Positions 1 to 8,320 of a stretch of DNA of 39,480 bases are shown here, piece after piece. Source of the DNA: Promethearchaeota archaeon (GTDB lineage Archaea; Asgardarchaeota; Lokiarchaeia; Sigyniarchaeales; SOKP01). The DNA lies in NCBI GenBank assembly GCA_011364925.1, contig RDOA01000033.1:1-39480 (forward strand), in the 5' to 3' direction. Below the pieces are notes generated by a model. That model saw nothing but the letters and a program-made list of their open reading frames with translations. It was not told the origin of the DNA and ran no database searches. Positions within the stretch are counted from its first letter, which is position 1. Each line of letters begins with the position of its first letter. The translations under genes were made by a program, and so were the position numbers.

Positions 1-102
1 GTTTTTGCGCAAATCTTCTTTAACTTCGAAAATCTTCTCTTTTTCCCATTTGTTCTGCCATTTTTTCTCGATTTTTTGAAAATCGTATTCGTTATTAACC
101 AT
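1..102 (-). CDS. leuS: Leucyl-tRNA synthetase-like, N-terminal fragment (cut by window edge)
   Basis: Only the first 34 codons are in the window, reading leftward from an ATG at 102. The peptide starts MVNNEYDF and continues with an I-E-K-K-W-Q-x-x-W-E pattern and a following K-I-F-E. This is the typical opening of class I aminoacyl-tRNA synthetases of the Leu/Val/Ile group and fits archaeal LeuRS best, where a DF-x-x-IE-x-KWQ-x-x-W start is usual. The HIGH and KMSKS signatures lie beyond the edge, so the exact amino-acid specificity is an inference. The gene is divergent from the lipoyl/F420 operon and shares a 132-bp intergenic region with it. Confidence 0.6.
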   Translation of the reverse strand, partial: MVNNEYDFQKIEKKWQNKWEKEKIFEVKEDLRKN

Positions 103-234
103 TATTCTTCAAATTCAATGTTTTATATCGACTATTAAAATATAAACATGAATAATTTAAACAATAAATTTTTTTTGAATTAAGGTATTTTCTTCATCAA
201 AAAGGTATTCCCCACTACAGCTTTTATTCTAAGT
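103..234. promoter_or_regulatory. Divergent promoter region between leuS-like gene and lipS1 operon
   Basis: This is a 132-bp AT-rich spacer between two divergent starts. TATA-like stretches lie around 119-147, including a TTTTATAT and an AAAATATAA run. In the leftward sense these sit about 25-40 bases before the leuS-like ATG, as expected for a short-leader archaeal transcript. A further TTTAAAC-type AT run near 155-163 could serve the rightward operon. No convincing Shine-Dalgarno sequence precedes the ATG at 235. Transcription starts are inferred only from AT content and spacing. Confidence 0.3.
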
Positions 235-1242
235 ATGACAGTAAATAAGATTAGAGTGTCGATTGGGAGCGCATCTGTGCTTGGGTTATATGAAAGCGAG
301 AGGTTTAAAGACATTCCTACTACTTGCTATTTAATGACATATAAAGAGGGGCACTGTGTAGCAAATTGTGGTTTTTGTCCTCAAGCAAGAGAATCAGAGA
401 GTTCAATCGAATTACTTTCTCGCGTGAATTGGCCAATTTTCTCGTTACAAGAGGTCTTAACAAAATTGAAGTATTTGCCACCTAGCAAAAGGTTTAAAAG
501 AATTTGCATCCAAACTCTTAATTATCCTCGAAATTTTCACGATCTCATTGAAATAGTTTCTCAAATTAAAAAAAATAGCGAAATTCCAATATCAATAGCA
601 ATCCCTCCAATGTCTCAAGAAAAATTAAGTCAACTCAAACTAATTGGAGTTGAAAGAGTTGGGATAGCTCTTGATGCAGCGACATCCGAAATTTTTGAGA
701 AGGTAAAAGGAAAGGAAGTTAAAAATCCTTATAGATGGGAAACACACTTAGAAAATCTTAAAGAAGCATTAAAGATTTTTGGGGAAAGTCTTGTTACAAC
801 ACATTTGATTGTAGGTCTAGGAGAAACCCCAAAAGAGATTTTAGAGTTAATTAGTGATCTTCACGAACTTAAAATTAAAGTAAGTTTGTTTGCGTTTATG
901 CCAATTAAGGGGACAAAACTTGCGGACTTACGACAACCAGACTTATTAAATTTTAGGAAAATACAATTGGGGCGATATTTACTTATAAATAAGCTCAAAA
1001 GCCTTCGGGATTTTACGTTCAGTAGTAATGGTGATATCGTTAAATTCAATTTAAATGAAAAAGAATTATGGAATTTGGTAAACGATTCAAATGCATTTTT
1101 AACTTCAGGTTGTTCTGGTTGCAACCGTCCATATTATACATCAAAACCTTCAGGACCAATTTATAATTACCCAAGAAAGCTTTCTAATAATGAGAAAGAG
1201 GAAATTTTTGAGAGTTTAATTAATCTTGTAAAAAATAGTTAA
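235..1242 (+). CDS. lipS1: Radical SAM lipoyl synthase component LipS1 (biotin-synthase-like, COG2516 type)
   Basis: This is a radical S-adenosylmethionine enzyme of 335 residues. The SAM/[4Fe-4S] motif is Cys41-x3-Cys45-x2-Cys48 (CVANCGFC). Near the C terminus a Cys293-x2-Cys296 pair in TSGCSGCNRPYY, possibly with Cys31, could hold an auxiliary cluster, a hallmark of enzymes that insert sulfur. It looks like biotin synthase, but no biotin genes are nearby. The next two genes are a lipoate-protein-ligase-like protein and a second radical SAM enzyme. That trio matches the two-protein lipoyl synthase system LipS1/LipS2, in which LipS2 adds sulfur at C8 of octanoyl-lysine and LipS1 then at C6. 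Assigning this one as LipS1 rests on family resemblance and could be the reverse. The stop overlaps the next ATG (TAATG), so translation is probably coupled. Confidence 0.75.
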   Translation: MTVNKIRVSIGSASVLGLYESERFKDIPTTCYLMTYKEGHCVANCGFCPQARESESSIELLSRVNWPIFSLQEVLTKLKYLPPSKRFKRICIQTLNYPRNFHDLIEIVSQIKKNSEIPISIAIPPMSQEKLSQLKLIGVERVGIALDAATSEIFEKVKGKEVKNPYRWETHLENLKEALKIFGESLVTTHLIVGLGETPKEILELISDLHELKIKVSLFAFMPIKGTKLADLRQPDLLNFRKIQLGRYLLINKLKSLRDFTFSSNGDIVKFNLNEKELWNLVNDSNAFLTSGCSGCNRPYYTSKPSGPIYNYPRKLSNNEKEEIFESLINLVKNS

Positions 1243-2033
1243 TGTCTGAAAAAAATATGGAGTGGAGATTTCTCCCTCTCGAGACCAGGAATGGATATTG
1301 GAACATGGCATTAGATGAAGCTATCTTGGAAACAGTAATAAAGCACGAAGCTCCTTCTACGCTTAGATTATTTAAATGGGATCCATCCACAGTGTCAATT
1401 GGAAGAAATCAAAGTCTTTCTGGGGAGGTTAACATTGAGTTCGCTAAAGAAAATGGGTTTAGTATAGTTAGGAGGATTACAGGGGGAGGAGCAGTGTTCC
1501 ACGACAATCTTCGCGAAATTACTTACTCCATTGTATGTCCTACGAAATTTTTAGAAAAACTTAATGCAAAGAATGTGCGTGAACAATTTGAAAAAATTGA
1601 AGCTGGGATTATTTTAGCTTTACAGTATTATGGATTAGAACCGGAACAGGGTGTAATACATTGTCCTGCTATTTTTTTAGACGGAAAAAAGTTTTCTGGA
1701 AACGCTCAAGTTAGAAAGAAAGGCTATATCTTACAGCATGGAACTATTTTACTAGAACTCGACCCAGAACTTATGTATTCCGTTTTAAAGGCACCTTATA
1801 ATGTAGGCAAGGCAAAGATGGTACAATCTGTTTATGCTAAGTGTATAGGCATAAAGGACAAGTTAGAATATTATAATGAAGTTGATTTTATTAAATCTTT
1901 GAAAAAGGGATTTGAATCAAGTTTAAGTATTAAATTAAAGGATGGAATTCTAACCGAGAATGAACTAAATCTAGCTGAAAAGCTTGCTTTAACAAAATAC
2001 TCAAGTAGTGAATGGTTAAAGAAATATGAGTGA
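1242..2033 (+). CDS. lplA: Lipoate-protein ligase-like protein (sLpl/LplA family)
   Basis: This is a 263-residue protein of the lipoate/octanoate/biotin protein ligase fold, which attaches lipoate or octanoate to a lysine of E2, GcvH or similar domains. The signature RRITGGGAVFHD spans residues 77-88. The binding lysine lies in GKKFSGNAQ at about 148-156, followed by QHGTILL. It has the catalytic domain but lacks the C-terminal accessory domain of E. coli LplA, as in short archaeal ligases that need a separate partner or supply octanoyl groups to LipS1/LipS2. ATG 1242 overlaps the upstream stop as TAATG; a second ATG at 1257 (MEWRF) is a weaker choice. Its 3' end overlaps the next gene by 8 bases. 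Whether the substrate is free lipoate or octanoate cannot be seen from the sequence. Confidence 0.85.
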   Translation: MSEKNMEWRFLPLETRNGYWNMALDEAILETVIKHEAPSTLRLFKWDPSTVSIGRNQSLSGEVNIEFAKENGFSIVRRITGGGAVFHDNLREITYSIVCPTKFLEKLNAKNVREQFEKIEAGIILALQYYGLEPEQGVIHCPAIFLDGKKFSGNAQVRKKGYILQHGTILLELDPELMYSVLKAPYNVGKAKMVQSVYAKCIGIKDKLEYYNEVDFIKSLKKGFESSLSIKLKDGILTENELNLAEKLALTKYSSSEWLKKYE

Positions 2034-3075
2034 TAATGAAAAACTACTAGAGAAATTTGAATCTGGTAATCAAACATGGTCAGATTATGAAAAATTTCTA
2101 AATCTTAACATAGATGAATTAGAACCCTTTTTAAAGCAAGCATATACAATTAAGAAAAGAAATTTCGGAAATCTTCTCAAAATCTATGTTCCTAATAAAA
2201 GGTTTCCAGCAGTGAGTATTACAGGGAGTGATTGTTCGTTGCATTGCGAACATTGTAACAAGAAATATCTTGATGGAATGACCCCAATTTTAAACAATAG
2301 TGAATTAAAAAAATATTTAATGGAATTACATAATAGTGGTGGAATTGGTATTCTGCTTTCAGGGGGTTGTCTACCAGATGGCTCAGTTCCCTTATTAAAC
2401 TATTTAGATTCGATAAAAGTGATAAAACAAAAAACAAATTTAATAATAAATGCTCATACTGGTTTACTTAATGAGGAAACTGCTAGAAAACTAGCAGAAG
2501 TTGGTGTTGATATTGTTTCATTTGATATTAATATGGACGAAGATATAATTAAAGAGATCTATCATCTAGATAGAAATTTAGACGATTACAAAAAATCAAT
2601 CGATATCTTGTTAGAGTACGGAATAAATGTAGTGCCTCACATTTGTATCGGATTGTATTATGGAAAACTCCATAAGGAGCTAGAATCAATAAAATTTGTA
2701 AAAGAATCAAGATTAAATCCCTCTTTAATCGTTTTAATTGCTTTAATTCCCCCAAAAGATGCTAAAACCAAATTCGACAGACCAGAACCACAAGATATCG
2801 CTAAAATTATCTCCTCCATTAGATTTGCGTTTCCTAATACAGAAATCTCTTTGGGTTGTATGAGGCCAAGAGGAAATGTCAAAGTTGAGATAGAAAAATA
2901 TGCGATTAAATCAGGTATTAATAGGATTGAGATACCTTCAAAGAACACTTTAAAGTGGGCCAAAGAGAGAGATCCAAACATAAAGTACAAATTTTTTTCC
3001 GCTTGTTGCGCAATACCAAACGAATTTGAAAAATTCGCCCTAAGTAAAGATTCAGATTTAAAAAAATATATATAA
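2026..3075 (+). CDS. lipS2: Radical SAM lipoyl synthase component LipS2 (COG1856 type)
   Basis: This is a radical SAM protein of 349 residues with Cys70-x3-Cys74-x2-Cys77 (CSLHCEHC) as the SAM-cluster motif and an LLSGGC stretch after it. Additional cysteines, in LGCMRPRG and in an adjacent pair FSACCAIP close to the C terminus, are candidates for a second [4Fe-4S] cluster that donates sulfur. The gene begins inside the end of the ligase gene (ATGAGTGA overlap), so the two are probably co-translated. Family resemblance is to the 'uncharacterised biotin synthase homologue' group, which in Thermococcus pairs with a second protein to make the lipoyl cofactor. I infer that this is the partner acting first, at C8 of the octanoyl chain. 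A role in another sulfur insertion is not excluded, but the ligase between the two genes argues for lipoate. Confidence 0.75.
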   Translation: MSDNEKLLEKFESGNQTWSDYEKFLNLNIDELEPFLKQAYTIKKRNFGNLLKIYVPNKRFPAVSITGSDCSLHCEHCNKKYLDGMTPILNNSELKKYLMELHNSGGIGILLSGGCLPDGSVPLLNYLDSIKVIKQKTNLIINAHTGLLNEETARKLAEVGVDIVSFDINMDEDIIKEIYHLDRNLDDYKKSIDILLEYGINVVPHICIGLYYGKLHKELESIKFVKESRLNPSLIVLIALIPPKDAKTKFDRPEPQDIAKIISSIRFAFPNTEISLGCMRPRGNVKVEIEKYAIKSGINRIEIPSKNTLKWAKERDPNIKYKFFSACCAIPNEFEKFALSKDSDLKKYI

Positions 3076-3103
3076 AATTTACATAAATATCCCTGCGAGA
3101 AAA

Positions 3104-4507
3104 ATGAATAATAACATAAGTTTGATCGGATTAGAAAATATTCCCATTATAAAACCAGGTGATGATCTCCCATCGATTATTTACAATGCTTTAAATGAAA
3201 ATCAAATGTCTTTACAGAATGGAGATATCTTAGTTATAGCTCAAACAGTAGTTTCAAAAAGTCTCGGAAGAATTAAAAATCTAAATGATATCACGCCCAG
3301 CCAAGAAGCTATTGATATATATGAAAAAATGGCGCCTTTGATTGAAAAAAGTGGTTTACCCTCAAAATCTCCAGAGTTAATACAAAGTATACTCGATGAA
3401 TCGAAAGAGGTAATAAAAACAGAACAAGTCATGATTGTTGAAACTCATCATGGCTTTATATGCGCCAATGCGGGAATCGATCAATCAAATGTGGGAGGAG
3501 GTGGCTTAATAACATTATTACCTATCGATTCTGATAAAGAAGCTGAAAAGATTAGAAGTTCCCTTCAAAAATTAACTGGAAAAAGAATTGCCATAATAGT
3601 ATCTGATTCGTTTGGAAGAGCTTTCAGAATTGGAGCCGTCGGAGTGGCATTAGGTGTATCAGGATTAAGTCCAATTCTGGATAAAAGAGGGAGTAAAGAT
3701 CTTTATGGGAAAGAACTACAAAGCACGATTGTTGGTCAAATTGATAATTTAGCGTCCTCGGCTCAATTGATCATGGGAGAAGCGGATGAAGGCATACCAG
3801 TTGTATTAATAAGAGGATATAATTACGCTTTTGAGGAGAATGTATCCATTAAACAAATTTTAAGAGAAAAAAAGGCTGATTTGTTTAGAAAAGAAAGAGA
3901 TCCAAAAGATCTCGAAGATATTTTGAAAGCTCGTAGGAGTTATAAGTTCAGGTTTAGTGATAAAAAAGTGAATAAAAATTTGATAGAAGAGAGCATAGAG
4001 TTAGCTCGTTGGGCACCAAGTGCTCATAATGGTCAATTTTGGCGTTATATCATAATAGAAAGGGGAAAATCCCGTGAAAATCTAATCAAAAATATGAACA
4101 ATAAATTAAAAGATGATTTACAAGGAGATGGAAAATCGGAAGAATTTATTCGCAAAAAAGTTGAAAAAACCAAAACTAACTTTTTGGATGCTCCTTATTT
4201 AATTCTTCTTTGTTTAGACGATAAAGACTTAGAGAGATATTCAGACAAAACTCGGATAAAATACGAATTTATAATGGGAGTACAAAGTGTTAGTGCTTCA
4301 GCAACTTACTTACTCCTTGCTTTTGAAATAAAAGGATTATCTGCATGCTGGTATTGTGCCCCATTATTTGCTAAGGATATTATTACGAAAACATTGAACT
4401 TGCCTGATTCCTATATTCCAATGGCATTTTTTACAGTAGGTTATTCAATTAAGAAGACACCAAAACCAAAACGTAAGGACTTGAATGAAATAATTTTCAA
4501 TGTATAA
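3104..4507 (+). CDS. cofE: F420-0:gamma-glutamyl ligase fused to a nitroreductase-type FMN domain (FbiB-like)
   Basis: This is a two-domain protein of 467 residues. Residues about 5-245 are CofE, which adds glutamates to F420-0 using GTP. Motifs are GLENIPIIKPGDDL, the AQTVVSKSLGR stretch, ETHHGFICANAGID and SDSFGRAFRIGAVGVALG. Residues about 270-467 are a nitroreductase/FMN reductase domain opening with ARRSYKFRFSD and containing ARWAPSAHNGQFWRY. The same order occurs in mycobacterial FbiB, whose C-terminal domain reduces dehydro-F420-0 made from phosphoenolpyruvate. Most characterised archaeal CofE proteins are single-domain. The fusion suggests either a PEP-derived dehydro-F420-0 route or another FMN-dependent step; that is inference. 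It lies 28 bp after lipS2 and 22 bp before cofD, probably in one operon. The start is the ATG at 3104, with only a weak ribosome site. Confidence 0.9.
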   Translation: MNNNISLIGLENIPIIKPGDDLPSIIYNALNENQMSLQNGDILVIAQTVVSKSLGRIKNLNDITPSQEAIDIYEKMAPLIEKSGLPSKSPELIQSILDESKEVIKTEQVMIVETHHGFICANAGIDQSNVGGGGLITLLPIDSDKEAEKIRSSLQKLTGKRIAIIVSDSFGRAFRIGAVGVALGVSGLSPILDKRGSKDLYGKELQSTIVGQIDNLASSAQLIMGEADEGIPVVLIRGYNYAFEENVSIKQILREKKADLFRKERDPKDLEDILKARRSYKFRFSDKKVNKNLIEESIELARWAPSAHNGQFWRYIIIERGKSRENLIKNMNNKLKDDLQGDGKSEEFIRKKVEKTKTNFLDAPYLILLCLDDKDLERYSDKTRIKYEFIMGVQSVSASATYLLLAFEIKGLSACWYCAPLFAKDIITKTLNLPDSYIPMAFFTVGYSIKKTPKPKRKDLNEIIFNV

Positions 4508-4529
4508 TTAATGGATTTCATGAGGAATA

Positions 4530-5465
4530 ATGAGCAATAACTATTACTTAATTCTTGCTGGAGGAGTGGGTGCAGCAAAATTCATCGAAGGTCTTGCCAA
4601 TGTAGTCGACCCATCTCTGTTAAAGATTGTCATTAATACTGGTGATGATATTGAATTGTATGGTCTGAAAATTTGCCCCGATATCGATATAATTACTTAT
4701 ACCTTAGCAAATATAATTGATAAGCAGAAGGGTTGGGGCGTTCAAGATGAATCCTTTAATTGTTTAAATGCTTTAACAAAATTTTACGACTTTAAGTGGT
4801 TTAACCTAGGGGACAAAGATTTAGCAACTCACATCTTTCGAACTGATTTATTTAAGAAAGGTTATAATAAAACAGAAATTACATCGATAATTTGTAAAAG
4901 GTTAGGAATTAAATCTCAACTTATTCCAATGAGTAATGATGATGTTCAAACGTTTATTAGAACAAAAACAGAGACAATGCATTTTGAGAAATATTATATT
5001 AAATATCAATGCGAACCTGATGTATTAGAAATATCAATTCATGGCATAGACAAAGCAAAACCAGAAAAACATATTATTGAATATATAAAAGGAGCAAAAA
5101 AAATAATAATTTGCCCGTCGAATCCAATAGTGTCGATAGGGACAATATTAGGGTTATATGGGATTAAAAATGCTTTAAAAAAAGTAAAGCATAAAGTTAT
5201 TGGTATTAGTCCTATTATTGAAGGCGCAACGGTAAAAGGTCCGGCAGATAAATTAATGAAATGTCTTGGATTAGAAGTTTCTTGTATAGGAGTAGCGAAT
5301 TATTACAAAGAAATTTTAAGTCACTTTGTTATTGATAATAGAGACGGTGAATCAAAACCAGAAATTGAGGATTTAGGGATACATACTTACTGCTATGATA
5401 CACTAATGGATTCTATAGAAAAAAAGAAAGCTCTTGCTCAATTTGTTATTAATATTGAAGTTTAA
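4530..5465 (+). CDS. cofD: 2-phospho-L-lactate (or phosphoenolpyruvyl) transferase CofD/FbiA
   Basis: This is a 311-residue protein starting YYLILAGGVGAAKF, the diagnostic N terminus of the CofD family. Other family stretches are the NTGDDIELYGLKICPD segment, FNLGDKDLATHIFRT and ICPSNPIVSIGTIL. CofD joins the activated GDP-linked side-chain precursor to the deazaflavin Fo, making F420-0 or dehydro-F420-0. It directly follows the CofE/nitroreductase gene, so ring tailing and glutamylation are encoded together. No Fo synthase (cofG/cofH) or guanylyltransferase (cofC/fbiD) gene is in the window. A GAGGA ribosome site sits just before the ATG at 4530. The gene converges with the leftward envelope cluster, leaving 17 bp between the stops. 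Confidence 0.93.
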   Translation: MSNNYYLILAGGVGAAKFIEGLANVVDPSLLKIVINTGDDIELYGLKICPDIDIITYTLANIIDKQKGWGVQDESFNCLNALTKFYDFKWFNLGDKDLATHIFRTDLFKKGYNKTEITSIICKRLGIKSQLIPMSNDDVQTFIRTKTETMHFEKYYIKYQCEPDVLEISIHGIDKAKPEKHIIEYIKGAKKIIICPSNPIVSIGTILGLYGIKNALKKVKHKVIGISPIIEGATVKGPADKLMKCLGLEVSCIGVANYYKEILSHFVIDNRDGESKPEIEDLGIHTYCYDTLMDSIEKKKALAQFVINIEV

Positions 5466-5482
5466 CTCTTAAATCTAAAAAT

Positions 5483-6931
5483 TTATGTTGCTGTCTCTTG
5501 AATTTCAACTTCCTTTTCTTTTTCTTCTTCTACTTCTTCTTTTTTAACGTAATCTCCAACTGATGCTAATATCTCTTTAATTCTTCCTTCTTGTTGAAGT
5601 CGGATAATTAAATTTCTATGTTTTATTGAAGCAATAACCTTTGAGATTACCGGAAATAGAAGTATTAATGGGATTAATAAGATTATAATTACTTCTGGTG
5701 AATACATCGCAACACTCTCTGTGATCGCTGGAGGTAAACTGAAAACATGTTCCATAAACCATTTGGGATGAATTATTATGAAACTAATTATTACTAATAA
5801 ACCAAACCGAAAAATAAAATTCGTCGCCGTAGATGTCAGAAGACTTCTTGGCCTGGGTGCAGATGATCGAGCAGTTATAGTATCACGAGCTTCAGAATCC
5901 TCTCGAAACAGTTGATCTATATATCTTCCAAGTCTTCTGGTTTTTGAGGCAGCTGTTATCAATTTTTTTTCTTCTTCCTCTAATTTTCTTCTCTCAATCA
6001 TTTCCTTGACAAAAGAAAAAGTTTCCCCTGTTTTTGCGAAGAACTTACCGATCGTTGCTTTGTCTTCGATTTTTAGTTCTTGTCTTCTTGCCTTAGCTTC
6101 TTCCTTTATTTTGTCAACATTTGCAGTTATATAATGAGATTCGCTCTCCAATACGAGCAATTGAGCTTCTAATCTCAATCTTCTCTCTAAAGATGGTTTG
6201 GTAACTGTGTAAGTATAATTTATTTGAAACGCTAACTCTAAATACATATATGACGCAATAGCAAGAAGAATTACTGGACTACCGAAAAATTGAAAGATAT
6301 TATCGATAGGTATCTGTTTTAATGAGGGATCAAGCGGATCAGGTAGATTTTCCAAATCTGGTAGGGTTATATAAAAAAGTTTCAGCATATCTCTAAGCCC
6401 AAAAACCATTAGAGGAATTACCAGCATGAGTACAATAGAACCAATAACAATGATATCGCTTTTAGGGTCTGTTTTTAGAAATGCTTTGATTGCATAGATT
6501 ATAGCAATTATAAAAAGAATTTGAAATGCGAATAAATACAGGTTCTCACTAAATACTGTAAATTCTTGGCCGATATAATAAGGAAGGTCTAAAAATTTTG
6601 GTGTTTCCCCACCAGGGACATTAGGGAATGTAAACCATAAATTAAAAAGCTGTCTGAAGAAATCATCTACTAAAGTAAATAAATCTAGTGAAGCGGCAGA
6701 AAATAGAAGTGAGATGATAAATGCACAACCAATCGCAATGCTATATGCTACACCAAATACGATGTAAGTTGCAATATTTTTTAAACTATTGAAAAACGCT
6801 AGTATAGCGAGTTCTCCATCAGATGTAGTTAGAACAGTATCGAAATGAAATATTGAGAGGAAAATGAAGAGAATCCAGACAAAAATCAAGACATTTATTA
6901 TCTTTAAAACTAAAATATAATTTCTTGCCAT
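5483..6931 (-). CDS. Multi-pass membrane protein, last gene of the MoxR/DUF58 cluster
   Basis: This is a protein of 482 residues with no family I recognise. It has about five to six hydrophobic segments in the N-terminal half (first at about residues 8-28), then a long charged, probably helical and cytoplasmic stretch rich in Lys/Arg/Glu (about 245-360), two more membrane segments near 370-395 and 410-435, and an acidic C-terminal tail of Glu/Lys/Val. It starts two bases after the DUF58 gene stop, inside a clear AAGGGGAGTG ribosome site, so it is translated together with it. The position suggests a membrane partner of the MoxR-DUF58 pair. Function is unknown. Confidence 0.75.
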   Translation of the reverse strand: MARNYILVLKIINVLIFVWILFIFLSIFHFDTVLTTSDGELAILAFFNSLKNIATYIVFGVAYSIAIGCAFIISLLFSAASLDLFTLVDDFFRQLFNLWFTFPNVPGGETPKFLDLPYYIGQEFTVFSENLYLFAFQILFIIAIIYAIKAFLKTDPKSDIIVIGSIVLMLVIPLMVFGLRDMLKLFYITLPDLENLPDPLDPSLKQIPIDNIFQFFGSPVILLAIASYMYLELAFQINYTYTVTKPSLERRLRLEAQLLVLESESHYITANVDKIKEEAKARRQELKIEDKATIGKFFAKTGETFSFVKEMIERRKLEEEEKKLITAASKTRRLGRYIDQLFREDSEARDTITARSSAPRPRSLLTSTATNFIFRFGLLVIISFIIIHPKWFMEHVFSLPPAITESVAMYSPEVIIILLIPLILLFPVISKVIASIKHRNLIIRLQQEGRIKEILASVGDYVKKEEVEEEKEKEVEIQETAT

Positions 6932-6933
6932 TT

Positions 6934-8262
6934 CTAATATGCACTCCCCTTCTTTTTAGCTTCCATATAATTACCTAATACTTGATTCATCATATCATCT
7001 GGACCAACAGTTATAATGTTCACTCCAAGATTTCTTACCTCCTGTTTAACACTGATGATGTGTTCCATCATTTCTTCACTAATTGCTTCTGCAAGTGCTT
7101 TATCTGTTGACGAAAGATCAATTTCATGAATTTCGAACCAAGGACTGAAAGGATTAATTATTATTACTGTATGATTGAATGGGATTAGCTTTCTAATTGC
7201 TTGACCGATCTCTTTTGGACCCGCTTCTAAATCTGATATTATAAAAATTAAACTACGTTTTTGATATCGCCTATTCAGAAAGTCCATAGCCTCTACAAAG
7301 CGGGATTTTCCTTGTGGTTTAACTTTAGCAACAAAATCTAATACTTGATAAAAGTGATCTTCTCCGCTACCTGGTTTTAGGAAATTAAAATTCTTTTTAT
7401 CTGAGTACGTAAACACACCTACTTTATCTTTCCGAGACAAAGCAACTTTTGTTAATAGCATACAAGCTCTGATTGCAAACTCAAATTTAGTGTTTTCTAT
7501 CGCTCCTCCTGCCATTGAATTTGACGAATCAACTAAAATCATAACAGAAACATCTCTTTCGCTTTCAAATTCCTTTACGATTAATTTTTGAGATCGCGCA
7601 CTCGCTTTCCAATCAATTAATCTAAATTGATCTCCGAATACATATTGTCTCATGCCATAAAATTCTGATCCAAGTCCCTTTTGTTTTGACCTTTGTAGGC
7701 CATAATTTTGACTCAACGACCTTTTAGATCCCAAAATTTCTATACGTTTTATGTCTTCGTAAGGTGGATAAACCAGAATGTCAGACACACTATCAGGTAC
7801 AACTCTTTCAACTGAGTTAAAGCCAAGTCTATCTTTAACTATTAAAGATAGAGGACCTAAAGGATATTCTCCCCTGACTTTCGGTTCTAGAATATAACTG
7901 AATTTTATCTGATTCCTAGGTCCTATTCTTGTTGTTATGAAATTTTCTCCTAAAACCAATCTAAATAGTTCTGGATTGTAATAATCTCGAATTTCTAGAA
8001 AATCAAAGCTATTTTTACCCGAGTTCTCAACAACAACCTTTACATGAACAAAGTCATCTTTAAAAACTTTTTCTTTTTCAAGTTCTCTATGAACGCGCAG
8101 TTCTTCTATGTTCATCTGGTAATAGAATAGAGGTAGGCTTACAACAGTACTAAATATTAAGAGAATTGCAAAATAAATTAGGAAGTAATTTTCAAATGCA
8201 AATCCGGCTGTCAGAAAAAAAACTGAGAATAACACTAATGTTCTTCCTTTTCCTCCTAACAT
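6934..8262 (-). CDS. DUF58 protein with von Willebrand A-type domain
   Basis: This is a 442-residue protein. Two hydrophobic segments at about residues 8-47 anchor it in the membrane. A beta-rich region follows, then the DUF58 signature at about 199-222 (SEFYGMRQY, VFGDQFRLIDWKASAR). The vWA-like MIDAS motif is DSSNSM at 245-250. DUF58 proteins sit next to MoxR AAA+ ATPases in bacteria and archaea and are thought to act as their metal-dependent adaptor or substrate-binding partner. The gene directly follows moxR on the same strand (58-bp gap), preceded by an AGAGGA sequence about 11 bases before the ATG. Family membership is clear; the biochemical role is inferred. Confidence 0.9.
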   Translation of the reverse strand: MLGGKGRTLVLFSVFFLTAGFAFENYFLIYFAILLIFSTVVSLPLFYYQMNIEELRVHRELEKEKVFKDDFVHVKVVVENSGKNSFDFLEIRDYYNPELFRLVLGENFITTRIGPRNQIKFSYILEPKVRGEYPLGPLSLIVKDRLGFNSVERVVPDSVSDILVYPPYEDIKRIEILGSKRSLSQNYGLQRSKQKGLGSEFYGMRQYVFGDQFRLIDWKASARSQKLIVKEFESERDVSVMILVDSSNSMAGGAIENTKFEFAIRACMLLTKVALSRKDKVGVFTYSDKKNFNFLKPGSGEDHFYQVLDFVAKVKPQGKSRFVEAMDFLNRRYQKRSLIFIISDLEAGPKEIGQAIRKLIPFNHTVIIINPFSPWFEIHEIDLSSTDKALAEAISEEMMEHIISVKQEVRNLGVNIITVGPDDMMNQVLGNYMEAKKKGSAY

Positions 8263-8320
8263 AATTTATTCATTCCTCTTATATTTAGACTTTTTTCCAT
8301 TGATATTTTAAAAAAATACT

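Noticed and set aside
235-3075. Reading the two radical SAM genes as biotin synthases
   Set aside because: They flank a lipoate ligase and have extra C-terminal Cys motifs; no bioA, bioD or bioF is nearby.
3104-4507. A frameshift joining separate cofE and nitroreductase genes
   Set aside because: The frame is continuous and the linker at about residues 245-270 is natural, matching the known FbiB arrangement.
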